A stretch of 64,000 bases of DNA from positions 32,530,446 through 32,594,445 of the forward strand of contig CM043969.1 of NCBI GenBank assembly GCA_014529385.2, written 5' to 3'. The notes under the pieces are model-generated. The model was not told the origin of the DNA. It made no database searches and was given only the letters and a program-made list of their open reading frames with translations. Every line of letters begins with the position of its first letter. Positions within the stretch are counted from its first letter, which is position 1. This DNA comes from Adiantum capillus-veneris (Eukaryota; Streptophyta; Polypodiopsida; Polypodiales; Pteridaceae). Position numbers and translations under genes: made by a program. Positions 11,282-22,500 of this stretch are shown piece after piece.

Positions 11282-12768
11282 TTAGCATGGGAGCACAGCT
11301 ACACAACATCCAACCCCTCTGAACCTGCACAGCCTCCGGTCTGTGCCAACCGTAATTAAAGAATCATCAGACTCATCGTCTGATGCATACATAACATTGT
11401 CTTCAGGAGGTTGATATGTGTTGAAGTCTCCGATATTAATCTTACCATCTCGTTTCTTAAAAAACTTAACTCTTTTCCCTGCAATAGGCACCTTGAGCTC
11501 AGTGCCATCAAGCTCGCATAACTTGTAGGTTGCATTATCATAAACATGAAGTACTACATATGGTCCAAACCATCGTTTAACCATTTTCCGCATAGCAGTG
11601 TACTAGTTCTCCAAGCTACTATCATATACAAGGACCCAATCCCCATCTTTAATAACACGAGTTCGTAGTCTGTGCTTACCATCAAACATTGCTTTGTTCT
11701 TCATCCTTGCTTCCTTAAGCATTACTTTAGCCTGTTCAATATCTTCTTGACGTCTCTCAAGTTGGCGTATGCGCAATGCAAGCAAATCTTCAGTAGACAT
11801 ACCTTCTTCCCATGTCATTACAGTCCAAGAGATAACCGCTTCCTCTGTAGGCATAATGGGTTTTTGCCCGTACATTAGCTCAAATGGCATAAAACCTAAA
11901 CAGAACTATGTTTAGTTCGATCAGCCCATAAAGCAAATGGTAGGAGTTTAGGCCAATCACCAATATGTCCCTGGCATGCCTTTGCTAAAGCTTTAACAAT
12001 AGGCGGATGCCCTCTTTCACTTTTACCATTACCCTCTGGATTGTATGCTATAGTGAGAGCCAATTTAATGCCCAAGCAAGCAAAGAAATCGCGAGCTTCA
12101 TCTGCATCCAGCTCTCCTCTATCAGCAGTAATTCTACCAACACATCCATACCTGGAAATAACATCCTCAAGCAATAACTTGCATACGGAACTGGTAGCTT
12201 TGGTACGCAAAGCTCTGCCTTCCACCTGATTAGTAAGATCCTCTCTTGCAAGAACAATATACCGCATCTGCCAGACACCTACTGGCATGGTAATCAGGTC
12301 CACCACCCACTTGTAGGGCATAGCCCATGGATAGGTGGGATGCAACCCATCTCGATGTCGCACATTAGAATATTGTTGGCATATTAGGCATGTCTCCACA
12401 AACTGAGCCACATCTTTATACATACCTTTCCACTAGTAACGATCCTTAATCTTGACAAAAGTTTCCCAGACCCCTCTGTGTCCAACCCATAAACTTTCAT
12501 GAAACTTCTTGATAACTTGCTGTTGAGTCTCTTTATCACAAACAACCCGCTGTGGTACTCCTTTAGAGCGTTTTGGCTGCTTCCATAAATGGCCATCCTT
12601 CAGAAAATAGCCGTAATCTTTCTTCCTAATCTTTTTGTACTCTTGATCCGTCCACCCTTCATGCTTAGTAAGAGTGCTAAGGTAGTGACCAATCAAAAGC
12701 CATTCTCCTTCATAGAACTCTTCAAAAAATACCTCAAAAGTATGAGCAATATTGCCACAAATTTGCAT
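11282..12768 (-). pseudogene. Element C integrase
   Basis: The zinc domain is split between 12768-12433 (HESLWVGHRGVWETFVKIKD) and 12423 onward (CLICQQYSNVRHRDGLHP). The catalytic core has VVDLITMPVG (first Asp, about 12300), ITADRGELDADEAR (second Asp, about 12120) and YNPEGNGKSERGH (Glu, about 12010), then LLPFALWADRTKHSS. ELMYGQKPIMP follows at 11890, and the C-terminal part at 11593-11282 begins KRWFGPYVVLHVYDNATY. The wording around the core (ALWADRT, NPEGNGKSERGH) follows the fungal gypsy pattern. No chromodomain is seen. Two frame breaks (near 12430 and 11900) interrupt it. Confidence 0.9.
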
Positions 12769-13434
12769 GCAAATAAGAAGACGAATAGAACTTCAAGACA
12801 ACATCATCACTTGTGGTCAGCATCTCTTCTTCATCTTCAAATCTAGCTCTTGATAACATATCTGCAACAAGAGTATCTCTACCTGAAATATGACCAAATT
12901 CAAGATTAAGAGATTTAATGTAGGTTATCCATTGCAGCATAGCAATATCCGGAGTAGAGCAATTTGCAATCATCCCTATCAATGGCAAGCAATCTGTCTC
13001 TACCATGACTGAAGCTCCAATAAAGTATTCTTTATCAGACCTTAGAGCAGTAGCAACGCCCCAAAGTTCTCTCTTAACCTGTGGGTAGCCTCTTTGGCGA
13101 GAATTGAGCACTTTTGCTCCAAATCGAACCGCATACCTGTTCCCTTCTTCATCATCTTGACCTATAGCCATCCAATACCTGTTGGGCTAGTGTCAACTGT
13201 TAAGATTACTAGCCTTCCGCATTTGTAGTCAAATTTCCTCAAGGTCGGAGCCTCAAGGAGCATCTTCTTTAATTTCCTCATAGCTCGTGTGTGAACTTCT
13301 TCCCAAACAAATCTTTTAACTTTTCTCAACAGTTGATAAAGCACTTCTGCAACATGAGCAAAATGTGGCAGCCAAATAAGATAGAATACACATGCACCCA
13401 GAAACCGACGAACTTCAGTATAACCGAAGAGCAC
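12734..13434 (-). pseudogene. Element C RNase H and connection
   Basis: 13434-13162 reads VRRFLGACVFYLIWLPHFAH, then LVILTVDTSPTGIGW with the first RNase H Asp. 13171-12734 continues RFGAKVLNSRQRGYPQVKREL (Glu), ASVMVETDCLPLIGMI (Asp) and HISGRDTLVADMLSR. The pattern is that of a Ty3/gypsy RNase H. The two frames overlap at 13162-13171, so a single frameshift separates them. Relic J at about 45250-45800 is homologous across this domain. Confidence 0.85.
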
Positions 13435-13487
13435 GTTTCCTTCATCTTTTGAATAGCTTCAACTTTAGCCGGACTTGGCCTTCTACC

Positions 13488-14702
13488 TTATGGACTGCAC
13501 ATGTGCCCTACAATTAGAACCTCTTTGGCACCAAAAGTTGATTTTTGCCCTGAAAGTGTTAAGTTAACTTCTTCAAGCCTAGATAAAATAGCATCACAGT
13601 CAACAATATGTTGAGCAACAAACTGTGGGCACCCCCTCCGATCTTTTACCTCATCTTTTGAGCCTTCCTCAGATCCCTTAATTGTTAGATCATCAATGAA
13701 AGGCATACTAACATGTGGGATAAAGTCCCTTAATACCTTATTCATGCCGTTCATCATGTGATCTACAGAATTAGTAGCACCTTGTGGAAGAGTGCACATC
13801 TTTACCAATCCGAGAGGTGTACGCATCGTAGTAATATCCCTGCTCTCTAAATCTAACTGAAATTGATCATATCCAGAATAAAGATCACCCATAAAGTAAA
13901 TTGACCTACCTGCAAAAGCCTCAGCAAATTCATCCACAATTGGGCCGGTACCCACATTGCGGATTGTTACCTTGTTAACAGGCTGCATATCGTGTATAAA
14001 CCTTAAAGTACCATTTTTCTTCGGAAGAGTGAACCATCGGTTAGAGTATGGCACACATGATGGTTCCAAGATTCCCATTTGTATCTTCTCATTAGGCAAA
14101 TTGATAAGCTTTGGTAAGTGAGCTTTAGGAACTGGAATAGGACGTAAACTCCATGGCATGTGAGGAACAGTGAATATAACCATACGTGCAACAACACTTG
14201 GATCCACACACCCAATCTCACTTGTCTCAAAGGCAAAAGCTTTACCATGTTTTTCAAGCATACCTTGAAAACACTTGATTTCCTCTTCGTTGAGAAAACC
14301 ATATTCTCCCACGTTAAGCTGCTGCAATGTCTCTTTAGTGAATTTGTGCCCAATGTTCTTAGGATTTTTTAGCATAGGTTGTCGAGGAGCTTCTTTAATT
14401 ACTTCATCACTTCCCTCTGGTAGAGGTGTAGCCACAGGTCTCACTTTCTTTGCAATTGTCTTGTACTTCGCCTCTACCTGTGCCTCAACTTCTTTATCCA
14501 AGTCATCCTCAATATGCATAAGTGCCTCGTATATGTCGAGCTCTTCATACATGTCCATTGAGTGCACTTTAACAACTTCAGTTCCACTTCCTAACCTGTT
14601 CTGCTTGATATCCTCAAGCTCTGACATAGTATCAACATAAGAGATCTCTTCGAAGATTCTTGATATCACATCATCCGGTTCTAGCACATCACATCCCTGC
14701 AA
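13488..14702 (-). pseudogene. Element C reverse transcriptase
   Basis: This is the longest open frame of element C, 404 residues. The first 160 or so residues form an acidic linker. RT begins at about 14170 with PVPKAHLPKLINLP, then WFTLPKKNGTLRFIHDMQPV and NKVTIRNVGTGPIVDEFAEAF. The catalytic box is FIDDLTIKG (13698-13672). The LIVGHMCSP ending matches the conserved end of this RT type. The blocks IHD-QP-NKVTIRN, AFAGRSIY and FIDDL-IKG characterise fungal (notably basidiomycete) gypsy RTs. The stop after CSP at 13488 breaks the junction with the connection domain. Confidence 0.9.
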
Positions 14703-14860
14703 GTCACTTTGAATGCTTGAAACATATTGTTTCTCCCATTTAGTTAAATCATTAAATTTCCTTTAAGATACTGAACCCTCAGATGTCAACCCTAGAAATC
14801 CTGAAGAGAAGGTTTCTCTTTGCGAGAACTTCTCCTCACTTGCACCACCATAGTCCCGCT

Positions 14861-15807
14861 TTACAGTGGCACCCCAAGAAAATCCTGAGCAAATCTTTGT
14901 TCTTTAAACTCCTTACGTATCTTTGGCATTGGACGGTCACGTAAACTGTCTCTGTTTCTAGCATGATCAACACATACAGTTAGAAATTGAACCGCTTTCT
15001 TACCATCTCGGCTTCGAACCCTAGCATAGGCCGAGCCATCATCTAGCACCTTAGTTTCCATCTGCACAGCCGTAATGTAGGTTGTCCAAGAATCAATGGG
15101 TAGGAGGAATGCTCTTGTATAAAAATGTTTTTCTCATCACAGACATCCCCAATAGTTACCTTAACATTTGCGCATGCACCGTAAAGATCTCCAGGAAGCA
15201 TGTTGGCAGATCGAATCCGCCACCCGTGATCTACATCAATAGGCCACTTCCCCTTTTGGTGCAAATTCTTTTCCATGAGATTGATTTCTGACCCATGGTC
15301 TATGAGGTCTAACACCGGCTCCTCAATGTCGCCAAGCTTTACCATTGTTTCTGTCATTGCTCTTGCCCAATGAGTCCTCGAAAAGTGACTCTTGGGTATA
15401 ACTTCTTCATCTTGACCGTCATTAAAATGCATGTTTCTTACCTCTAGTATAATCGGGCTGGGAACCATCGCAGGCTTTGGCTCTTCTTCTTCAAAATCTG
15501 CTAAATACTCTTCATAGTCTTCCAAAATTGCTTCAATGTGACGAACCACTTGGCTTTTAACTGGATCTGACTCTTGATCACTCTGTACTTGCCGCTTCCT
15601 TTTTATAATGTCGATGATCTCTTCATGGAACTCGTCCTTAGCAATTCCAAGAATATCCCCCAATGTGAGCTCCACTTTACTATTTAGGATACGTTCTTCA
15701 AAAACTTTCTTCAAATCTGTAGCCAATTCAATATCAGACTTGAGTTTATACGAGGGCCCTTTAGGCTTACCTTGCTTCTTGTCCTTCGGAGCTTCTTCCA
15801 TAACCAC
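14861..15807 (-). pseudogene. Element C protease and spacer
   Basis: 15807-15043 starts with a Lys-rich stretch, then SYKLKSDIELATDLKKVFEE and TLGDILGIAKDEFHE, a spacer block familiar from fungal gypsy elements. The retropepsin follows: active site LIDHGSEINLM (D-H-G instead of D-S/T-G, as in those fungal relatives), KWPIDVDHGWRIR and SYPLILGQP. 15067-14861 continues in another frame with DDGSAYARVRSRDGKKAVQF. It would release mature Gag and Pol. One frameshift lies near 15050. Confidence 0.85.
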
Positions 15808-15889
15808 CTCCGGAGCAGGTTTAGGAGCTGGTCCTTCTTCTTTCTTATTGCTGGATCTCGTCTACCTTTTTGACGTCCCAGCCACCTCT

Positions 15890-17271
15890 TCATCTCTTTT
15901 CCTCTTTTTCTTCCACCATAGCTTCATTGGCTTGAGCTTTAGTAATATAAGCATATACCAAAAGAGAATCCACTGGATCGGTCCACCTAGTGGTTTCTCG
16001 AATTGAATTCCCCACCTGTCGTAACTTCCCGTATGTTACCTTACCTGCTTTTGTTGTCTTTAGAGCATATGGCCACAACTGGCCCTTTGCACCTGTACCA
16101 TCATCATCTTCCTTACCACAAACTTGCAGCCCATATGTAGCTGCTTCCACAAGGGCAACATTATGTTGTATTTCCTCCACTATATTCTTCATTCCGCCTC
16201 TGCCAAAGTTCAAGCGGAGCAGTTCCCCTGTCGCCCTGAGATGAATCTTCTTGTCTTTCCAGAAAACCACATTCTTCTTATAAGCTTCATCAAACTCATT
16301 ACACTCTCTCACAAACTTGTGGTCTTCACTATCGCACCACATGCACCGATTCCAATTTTTACGTGGCGGCTGGTGCTGCTGCTTAGGTTCAAAAGTAGAC
16401 GCCTTTGCAGCTAACCCTTCAAATTTAACAGTTTTAAAATTAAAATTTAGTTCTTGAATACCTTTAACGAGATCGTCAAGAATAGGCCCCTCCACTTTGG
16501 ACAATGTAGAGGGTGGCTTCTCTTTAACCTCTTCTTCATCATCATACAGTACCTCAATCACGATTTTCTTATCAACCCGCTTCTGTCGTTTTACGATCAT
16601 GTTCACTGCTTCAGATACTATTTTCCAATCTGATGTCAATTCCAATTCTCCCGCCGGATCCTCTAATAATTGCACCAAATTCTTTTCTAGTCGCCGATCA
16701 CTAGCTTGAATAAACAATTCCACCTTTTCATCCCTCAAGGAACGTTGTTCTGCTGACGATAACTGATCAAACTTCTTTTCAAACTCTCGCAATAGTTCTT
16801 GTGTAGATAAATTTTTACCCTTATTTTGCACCCACTTCGTAAAACTCTGTCTGGTCACCCGTTGAGAATCCTCCAGAAAATATTCCTCTTGTAGCGCCTT
16901 CTTAAATTCCTGCCAGTTCGGCCCTTGAGCCTCTTGAATTTCTTTAATCCGGGCCCTAAGTCTGGCACTACAATAAGATGAAATCCTTCCACTGAATCCT
17001 GTTCTTCAATACCATTATCTTCCATAGACTGCTCATACAAATTGCAAATTTTTGAAATATGTCGGCCCTCAAACTGTTCCAGCTTTTTCGTAAAATTTTG
17101 ATGAGCTTTACGAATCCGCTCTTGCAAATTATGTTGCTGCTGGGAAGCCTGTTGTTGTTGTTGCATGTATGATGCAAACTGCTGCATCATCTGTTGCATG
17201 GCTGCTTCTTGTGGTGTAGACATATGCTTCAACAATTTTCCCACCCCGGCTCGGTTTCGCGTCGGGTTCAC
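15890..17271 (-). pseudogene. Element C gag
   Basis: The frame at 17271-16855 begins MNPTRNRAG just inside the 5' LTR, is Gln- and Met-rich (MQQMMQQFASYMQQQQQ) and predicted helical. The frame at 16858-15890 (322 residues) overlaps its end by 4 bp, so a frameshift or a programmed slip joins them. Near 16345-16300 a zinc-knuckle-like CMWCDSEDHKFVREC is present, with five rather than four residues before the last Cys. The frame ends in a Glu/Lys-rich tail. Gag would form the particle that packages element RNA. The start at 17271 is only 5 bp from the LTR edge, so a more internal Met is possible. Confidence 0.8.
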
Positions 17272-17275
17272 GAGG

Positions 17276-19234
17276 TGTCAGGGGATAAGTGTTCGAAACT
17301 TGAGCCACGTCCGCACCGGGCTCCTGGCTGTGGAAAAATTGAGAGTGAAAAATTGTCGCACCGCACAATACAGCAGTAATTAACTACTCAGTAATACTGT
17401 CGACGCACAAAACTTGTTTGAAAATTGGTAACACCGACGAAACTGATACGCAATCGAGAAGAAGTGTCGTTAACGACACCATTAAATAATACTAATGATA
17501 GTTAAGGAGCTTAAACTCCCATTATAGATCACTTTGGGCCATTAACGGCTCCGCAATTCATCAAAAAGAGATAATTAGAGTAATTTGCCTGCTGACGAAG
17601 GAAAATTCTATTGTCTCGATTTCATCTGTTGGATTTGTCTTCAATCATTGTTTATGCCGAAGAGTTTTTCTTCTCCTATGTCTGCTTACAAGCCCTTGTT
17701 GATCTCTCCTTGCCTAAGCCGATGAGAAATAGTCTCCTTGGTGCCTTGGTTGCAAAGCCTCTGCTTAAGCCTTGCCGAGATCGATAGAGAGAGAGGTTGC
17801 CCTTCGCTCGGATTGAAGAGTGAGAGAGCTCGTCCTTGCTTTGGTTCGATGGAGTCCGATAGAGAGAGCTCGACCTTGGCTTGGATTGGAGATTGAGAGA
17901 GCTCATCCTTGCTTTGGTTGGCTTGGAGATTCTGATCAAGAGAGAAGCTTCCTTCCTCCGCTCGTCCCTCTTCCTCTCTTTGCCTCCTATTTTCCGTTGC
18001 TTCACGCCCCCTCAATTCACTTGTCCTTAGCCCTCGCTATATTTGGCTAAGCCCATCAGTCACGATGTCGTGACTGATGTGGCGCGTGACTTATGGTGAT
18101 GACATGGCAGCTGAATTTGACCAGCATCGTTTGCGATGCAGAGAGCACAAAAATTGTTCGCCGAGGGCTGCTCGCCAACATTTTCTTCATGGACGAGATC
18201 GATTGAGCATCGTGCAGGCCAGCGTGAGCTTCCCTCGTCTTCCTCGCTGCGCTGCTTCCGTGGTTGACGCCATGCTTATCTTTTTCTTTCTCTTTTCATA
18301 CACACTAAAGACCTCTTTCATTTAAGCATTTAGCCGGCCATTGATTTAGGCTCTTGGGCGGTCTTGCCAATTGGTTTCCTTAGGGCGATCTAGCCAATTT
18401 ACGATGCCACCACATTCGAGATGCGTATGATGCCCATATCGTCTTGCATGCCTTCAAGATATAAGCGTACGTGATTGCATTTGTCCAGCTTCCTGGGCCT
18501 ACCTCTGTTGGAGTTATCCCGCAATCATTGCATTCCAAGAGATGACATTCCTAACATGAAGTTCTTCAAGCACTTTTTGCACTTTATGAGACGTACACCA
18601 CCTTTGACTTACATGTAGACTCTCATAGTACTGCTGTTGGCAATATACCCTGCTATCAATGCACTGCAAGGCATAACATTTCGGACAAGATTCTCATTGA
18701 GAACTTACTCTGTTGCACTCTAAAATCCGAGTGAGAGGCAAAATCTCCCAGTTGGCACTCCGGTCGAGTCGACTGGTCTAGCACGGAACCGGCTCCCGGT
18801 GAATCTTTAACGGCCAATAACTTGGCGACCGGAACTCCGATTGCTGATCTGAAAAGAACAATGCGCTCCACAAAGTGAGCACTTCAGGCCCCTAGATTCA
18901 TTCCATTTTTGTCACCTCACTTGCAGTTGTCCAATCTGGTACGGATCTGCAATCGACTTAAACTTCAAAGTGCCATAACCTCTTCACCGTAGCTCCAATC
19001 GACGAGCCGTAAAGACAGGTCTGTAGAGAACTTCAAGCACTATAGTTATAGATCATAAACTCTCATATGTGCTCACTTCAAGCATTGAAATTTTTGGCAT
19101 CATTAAGGCATTAGTTGGCCCTTTAAAGCCGCATCTGGCATACATTAAGCATTGAACTTGTCCTGTTACCAAGCCTTAACTACTTTTCATTAATCATGTA
19201 GGCTTCAAAAAACTTGATGTGCATTTTTCTAGCA
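17276..19234 (-). repeat. Element C 5' LTR
   Basis: It is a direct repeat of 9289-11275, starting TGTCAGGGGATAAGTG and ending CTAGCA. It is about 30 bp shorter than its partner because of small deletions, for example near 18340-18460. In element sense it starts TGCTAG and ends CTGACA. Confidence 0.85.
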
Positions 19235-19239
19235 TCTTT

Positions 19240-19575
19240 ATTACCGTTGGGTCCTGTCCCTTCTTGAACTTCTCAAGAAAAGCCTTCTTTAATGCATCAT
19301 AATTCATCACCAATGGAGGTTGAGATGATTTCAACCATAACTCATACTCATCATACCATATCCTTGCATCCTCTTTCAAGCAAAAGAACAAAATCCTGAG
19401 CATAATCATTGGATCTTCCTTATTTGCAATCAAACAAGAAAACTCCATCTTTTCAATGAATGCATCAGCATCCTCATCTACATGACCATAGAACCTTGGA
19501 AAATCTATCATCATAGCCATCAAACCTATCAATTGAAGGTCACTTGAAGAAGATCCTTGGTGGAGGGCACCAAAA
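19240..19575 (-). pseudogene. Element B gag, N-terminal part
   Basis: The minus strand reads DLQLIGLMAMMIDFPRFYGH, then DADAFIEKMEFSCL, CLKEDARIWYDEYELW and ALKKAFLEKFKKGQDP, a clear Retrotrans_gag N-terminal half. It begins just after the primer site, with no long leader, and is cut by the LTR of element C. The continuation is at 9288-8923. Confidence 0.8.
19555..19574 (-). promoter_or_regulatory. Element B primer-binding-like site
   Basis: In element sense the LTR ends ...TTTCCCA, followed after a short spacer by TTGGTGCCCTCCACCAAGG. Position (directly after the 5' LTR and before gag) and the TGG opening fit a tRNA primer site. Similar sites occur in A (21679-21699), I (42956-42977) and L (54287-54306). 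Confidence 0.55.
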
Positions 19576-19581
19576 CACTAT

Positions 19582-20449
19582 TGGGAAACAAGCAAACGGA
19601 AACACCTCTATAGCGATGTCACCCAAGAGCGTTGAAAGAGCACTACAAGAACACTAAAAGATTTGGAAAATCCCTTTGAAACACCACAAGTCTAGCAAGA
19701 GTAGTCCCCTTGAGAATTTACTGGCCGTCGCCCACCCAAGAGACTATGTCACATAGGAGCAAAACCTTACCAAAGCATGGATTTACAACACACGTCGGCC
19801 AATGCATATGAAGACAAGGGCCTCCCCTTTCACCATTGAACACCACAAACCCACAACTTCAACATCAATTCCACAATTCATACATGCATGTCCTCCCAGT
19901 CTACCTGCACATAATTTGCCACTAGGCTCCCATAGCCATAACCCTGCAGAGAACTAGTCATACCCTGAAGAGCACAACTCCAATTGCGCTTTAAATATTG
20001 AGATAAATCTTGAAAAATGAACGGCAAGAAAGCTGAATATGACCAAATTTGAATCTACACGCCGCTACATGCAAAATTGATGCGAACAGGGAGCTGTCCT
20101 AACACGACTACACGTAGAGTAGGCAAGGCAGGGGCAAAAACTTCATTATAAACCATCAAGGAGGCACAAAGAGCTCAAACCTGCAATTTTCTGGAGTTTG
20201 GATGAAAATTTTTAAGTTTTCCCATGAGTTTAAGTTATATACAAGTCTCACTTCAAAAAAATCACTCACGGGCACTTACAGTAGTCCGACAGTTGTCACT
20301 AGACTAGCGACTTGCAATGCATGTATATATGCTTGCTAAAGCAAGCTAAAAACCCCACAAAAAGAAATACCACACACAATTTTGACATCGGGCATCATGT
20401 CCATATGTACAAATTTACAAAAAACGGGGTTCTGAAAATGCACGCAACA
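19582..20449 (-). repeat. Element B 5' LTR
   Basis: It is a direct repeat of 7033-7903 with edges TGGGAAAC...ACGCAACA. The right edge is sharp: after CAACA the two copies diverge at once (TAGTT versus ACGTC), and A's gag begins immediately on the other side. Confidence 0.8.
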
Positions 20450-21660
20450 ACGTCGACGACTGGAAGGATGTCAACCCGAAATTGCTCCGACTACCTTTGC
20501 TTTGGAGCAGCTTGTACTTATCATTTGAGAACATTTCCGCCTTACCTTTGGTGCAAGATGTAGCAACTGTGTCCATGTATTTATTGGTCCTTGCTCTGCC
20601 ACATCGAATGTGAGATCATAGGGCCTAGAACTCTCTCCTAATTGAAAGTAGGTGATGCCTATTTTTTGTCGTGGTCTTGATGGCCTTTTGCTAGTCTCTC
20701 CCTTCATGCTTCTCTCATCATTAGCTTGTGAAATTTTCTCCCTCCTAGCTCTCTTTATAGTCATGGTTTCAAATGGTTCTACAAAGGTTGCCTTCACCTC
20801 ACCCTTGCCTTTCTCCTTCACTCTGGGTGGATCCACTACTAAGTGGTGGTTGTCATGGTTGGAGGCTGACATGATGTTTCTACTTCTGTTGACTCGTTTT
20901 CTTGGGCTTTAATCTGTGGTTTCTTGTCCTTAAGGCGAGCAATCTCCACGGCTAGCTCATAAGTAGCCGGGAATCTACCCTTCACCTTCTCCTTGAGCAG
21001 CGGCCATAAGCCATGCGTGAACCGGTCCTTTTTGAGGAAATCGGGCACATCTTCTCCTCTTGCAAGTGACTTTGTTTCTTACTACACATGCTGCTTCAAA
21101 TTCATCTAAGAAATCTGCTACCAAAAAGTTTCACTGACGCGTGTGAAGCTTAGAGGTACTTAGTTGCTGTCAAAACTTGTGGAAGAGAGTGGTGTCCTTT
21201 CTTGAAACAGACTTAGTAGATCCCTAGTCTCCCTAGTGAGGACGTGAGCATGTGCTTCCGCTATTTGTGATGCAGCATCAGGTGCGACTTGGAAACTGGT
21301 TGTGATAAATACCTCAGTGACTTGAGTTACCCAATTCTCAAAGTAGAATAGTGTTGACTCTCTACTGTGTTGAGCTCTCTCCATCTTGTTGTTGTGGGTT
21401 GGTCATAGGTTGCGGACATGGTCTTGTCCTCCTCCTTCTTCTCCTTGGCACATGGGCTATGTATATCCACTAAGTCTACATACTGGTTGTCTTTCCCACT
21501 GTAAATCTATCATCATTACTCTTCGCACTCGAGCCTCGATGGAGATGCAAAGTTCGTCCACTTGTGCTTGGATCTCTTCTTCTTCTGTCGTCCAATTAGC
21601 AAACCGTGCTAACCATTCATCCATCCACAAAAGGTTAGGGTTTTCAGTCTTGTAAACTCA
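20450..21660 (-). pseudogene. Element A gag
   Basis: From right to left the minus strand shows an N-terminal stretch around WMDEWLARFANWTTEEEEIQ (about 21620), YFENWVTQVTEVFITTSFQV (about 21340-21280), FLKKDRFTHGLWPLLKEKVK (about 21045-20985) with YELAVEIARLKDKK, then a basic linker containing RREKISQANDERS. The late-gag helix pattern is typical of plant gypsy Gag. No zinc knuckle is legible. Stops and shifts at about 21385, 21160 and 20840 break it. It ends at the LTR of element B; A's protease continues at 7032. Confidence 0.75.
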
Positions 21661-21678
21661 AGGGTTTCATGAAAGGAT

Positions 21679-21699
21679 CCTCCGTGGGGGCACCAAGAA
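21679..21699 (-). promoter_or_regulatory. Element A primer-binding-like site
   Basis: In sense, TTGGTGCCCCCACGGAGGATC lies a few bases after a CCAATCA that would end the 5' LTR (plus-strand TGATTGG at 21702). The position before gag supports a tRNA primer site. Confidence 0.55.
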
Positions 21700-21701
21700 T
21701 A

Positions 21702-22500
21702 TGATTGGCAAAAATGACGTGCCAGGTACGGTGGCCTCTACACCACACATAGCTTGAAATCCCTAAGCATCATCTCAGGGGGGCTAGCACCTAAGGTATG
21801 CTATCCTATAACTCTAAGGGGCACCATCTAGCGTGTATGCGGCTAGGACGTAGACATTGATGATCTAGAGTGGCAGGAGTGAGATGCCATCTAGGTAGCC
21901 ACCATAAAACGATGAGATAGGCACGACCAAATAGACAGAAAGCCTAGTCAGCAGTCAGGATTGTGTGCATGAGAGAGGTATGTGACAAGGGTCATGTTGT
22001 GGTTCATCAACACAGACAAAATTAAATCATAACACTACCCATAAACTCACAAAACTCAGGATTTCATTTAGAAATAGTGAAGTAATACAGAGAAGAGATA
22101 AGGTAGAACAATATAGAAACTCAAAATAGAACTGAGAATCACTTCATTCATCAAGAAACGAGCTATAACTTCATCCCATTTTAGTATAATTCTACAAAGA
22201 GGAGAGTAAACTAATAGACGGCTTCACACTGGAAACTAGTTAAAACAACCTCAGTCTTGATACACACTAGCTGTTAAATATTCAATTCACTACAATTCGA
22301 GTGACTATAATCTGACTTATTACAATTTGGCTGAGCATATCCGATTAACCAGTAAAACATATCCAATTGACTACTAAAGTGACATGTTGATGTGCTTGTC
22401 AACACATGGCACATCCGGTGGTGGATTTCTCTGAAATCCGACTTGGATCCACACATCCCTTGATCAAAAGGAGATAGACAGAAATTTGAGCTTGAACACC
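21702..22500 (-). repeat. Probable element A 5' LTR (right edge unknown)
   Basis: Sequence to the right of the primer site and starting TG should be the 5' LTR of A. No second copy is present in the window, so the right edge cannot be set. It may also include the 3' end of element D, whose genes start just beyond. No coding content is recognised. Confidence 0.4.

Larger units (their letters stand above)
9289..19234 (-). mobile_element. Element C: Ty3/gypsy with fungal-like pol
   Basis: This 9.9-kb element has about 2-kb LTRs (9289-11275 and 17276-19234) running TG...CA. Minus-strand gag, protease, RT, RNase H and integrase fill the middle. A purine tract (AAGAAAGA in sense) abuts the 3' LTR at about 11276-11283. 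It interrupts B's gag; flanking 5-mers TCTAT (9284-9288) and TCTTT (19235-19239) match at four of five bases, a tentative target duplication. No initiator-Met primer site is visible next to the 5' LTR. Protease, RT and integrase motifs resemble those of basidiomycete-type gypsy elements rather than the usual plant lineages. Frameshifts make this copy inactive. Confidence 0.85.
7033..20449 (-). mobile_element. Element B: gag-only LTR element (TR-GAG-like), split by element C
   Basis: Two direct repeats of about 870 bp flank this element: 7033-7903 and 19582-20449. On the minus strand, immediately inside the right repeat, is a primer-site-like TTGGTGCCC stretch (19555-19574). It is followed by a gag start (19575-19240), interrupted by element C, then the rest of gag (9288-8923) and a second ORF (8969-7869) that reaches the left repeat. 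No protease, RT or integrase lies between the repeats once C is removed. This matches the non-autonomous TR-GAG class. The insertion split A's gag-protease. I could not find a clean target-site duplication; the flanks are ATTAT on the left and ACGTC on the right. Confidence 0.75.
3241..21701 (-). mobile_element. Element A: Ty3/gypsy, Tat-like, split by nested element B
   Basis: Read on the minus strand the parts occur in retrotransposon order: primer site (21679-21699), gag (21660-20450), a 13.4-kb insertion (element B), then protease, RT, RNase H, archaeal-type RNase H and integrase (7032-3317). The second RNase H between pol RNase H and integrase is the defining feature of the plant Tat lineage. 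Gag ends at 20450 and protease starts at 7032, exactly where B's LTR ends lie, so the two halves were one element before B inserted. All frames carry shifts and stops, so the element is dead. The 3' LTR was not found. Confidence 0.8.

Noticed and set aside
14275-14640. 121-codon Ser-rich plus-strand frame
   Set aside because: Antisense shadow of element C's RT linker.
16124-16414. 96-codon plus-strand frame
   Set aside because: Antisense of element C gag, no motif.
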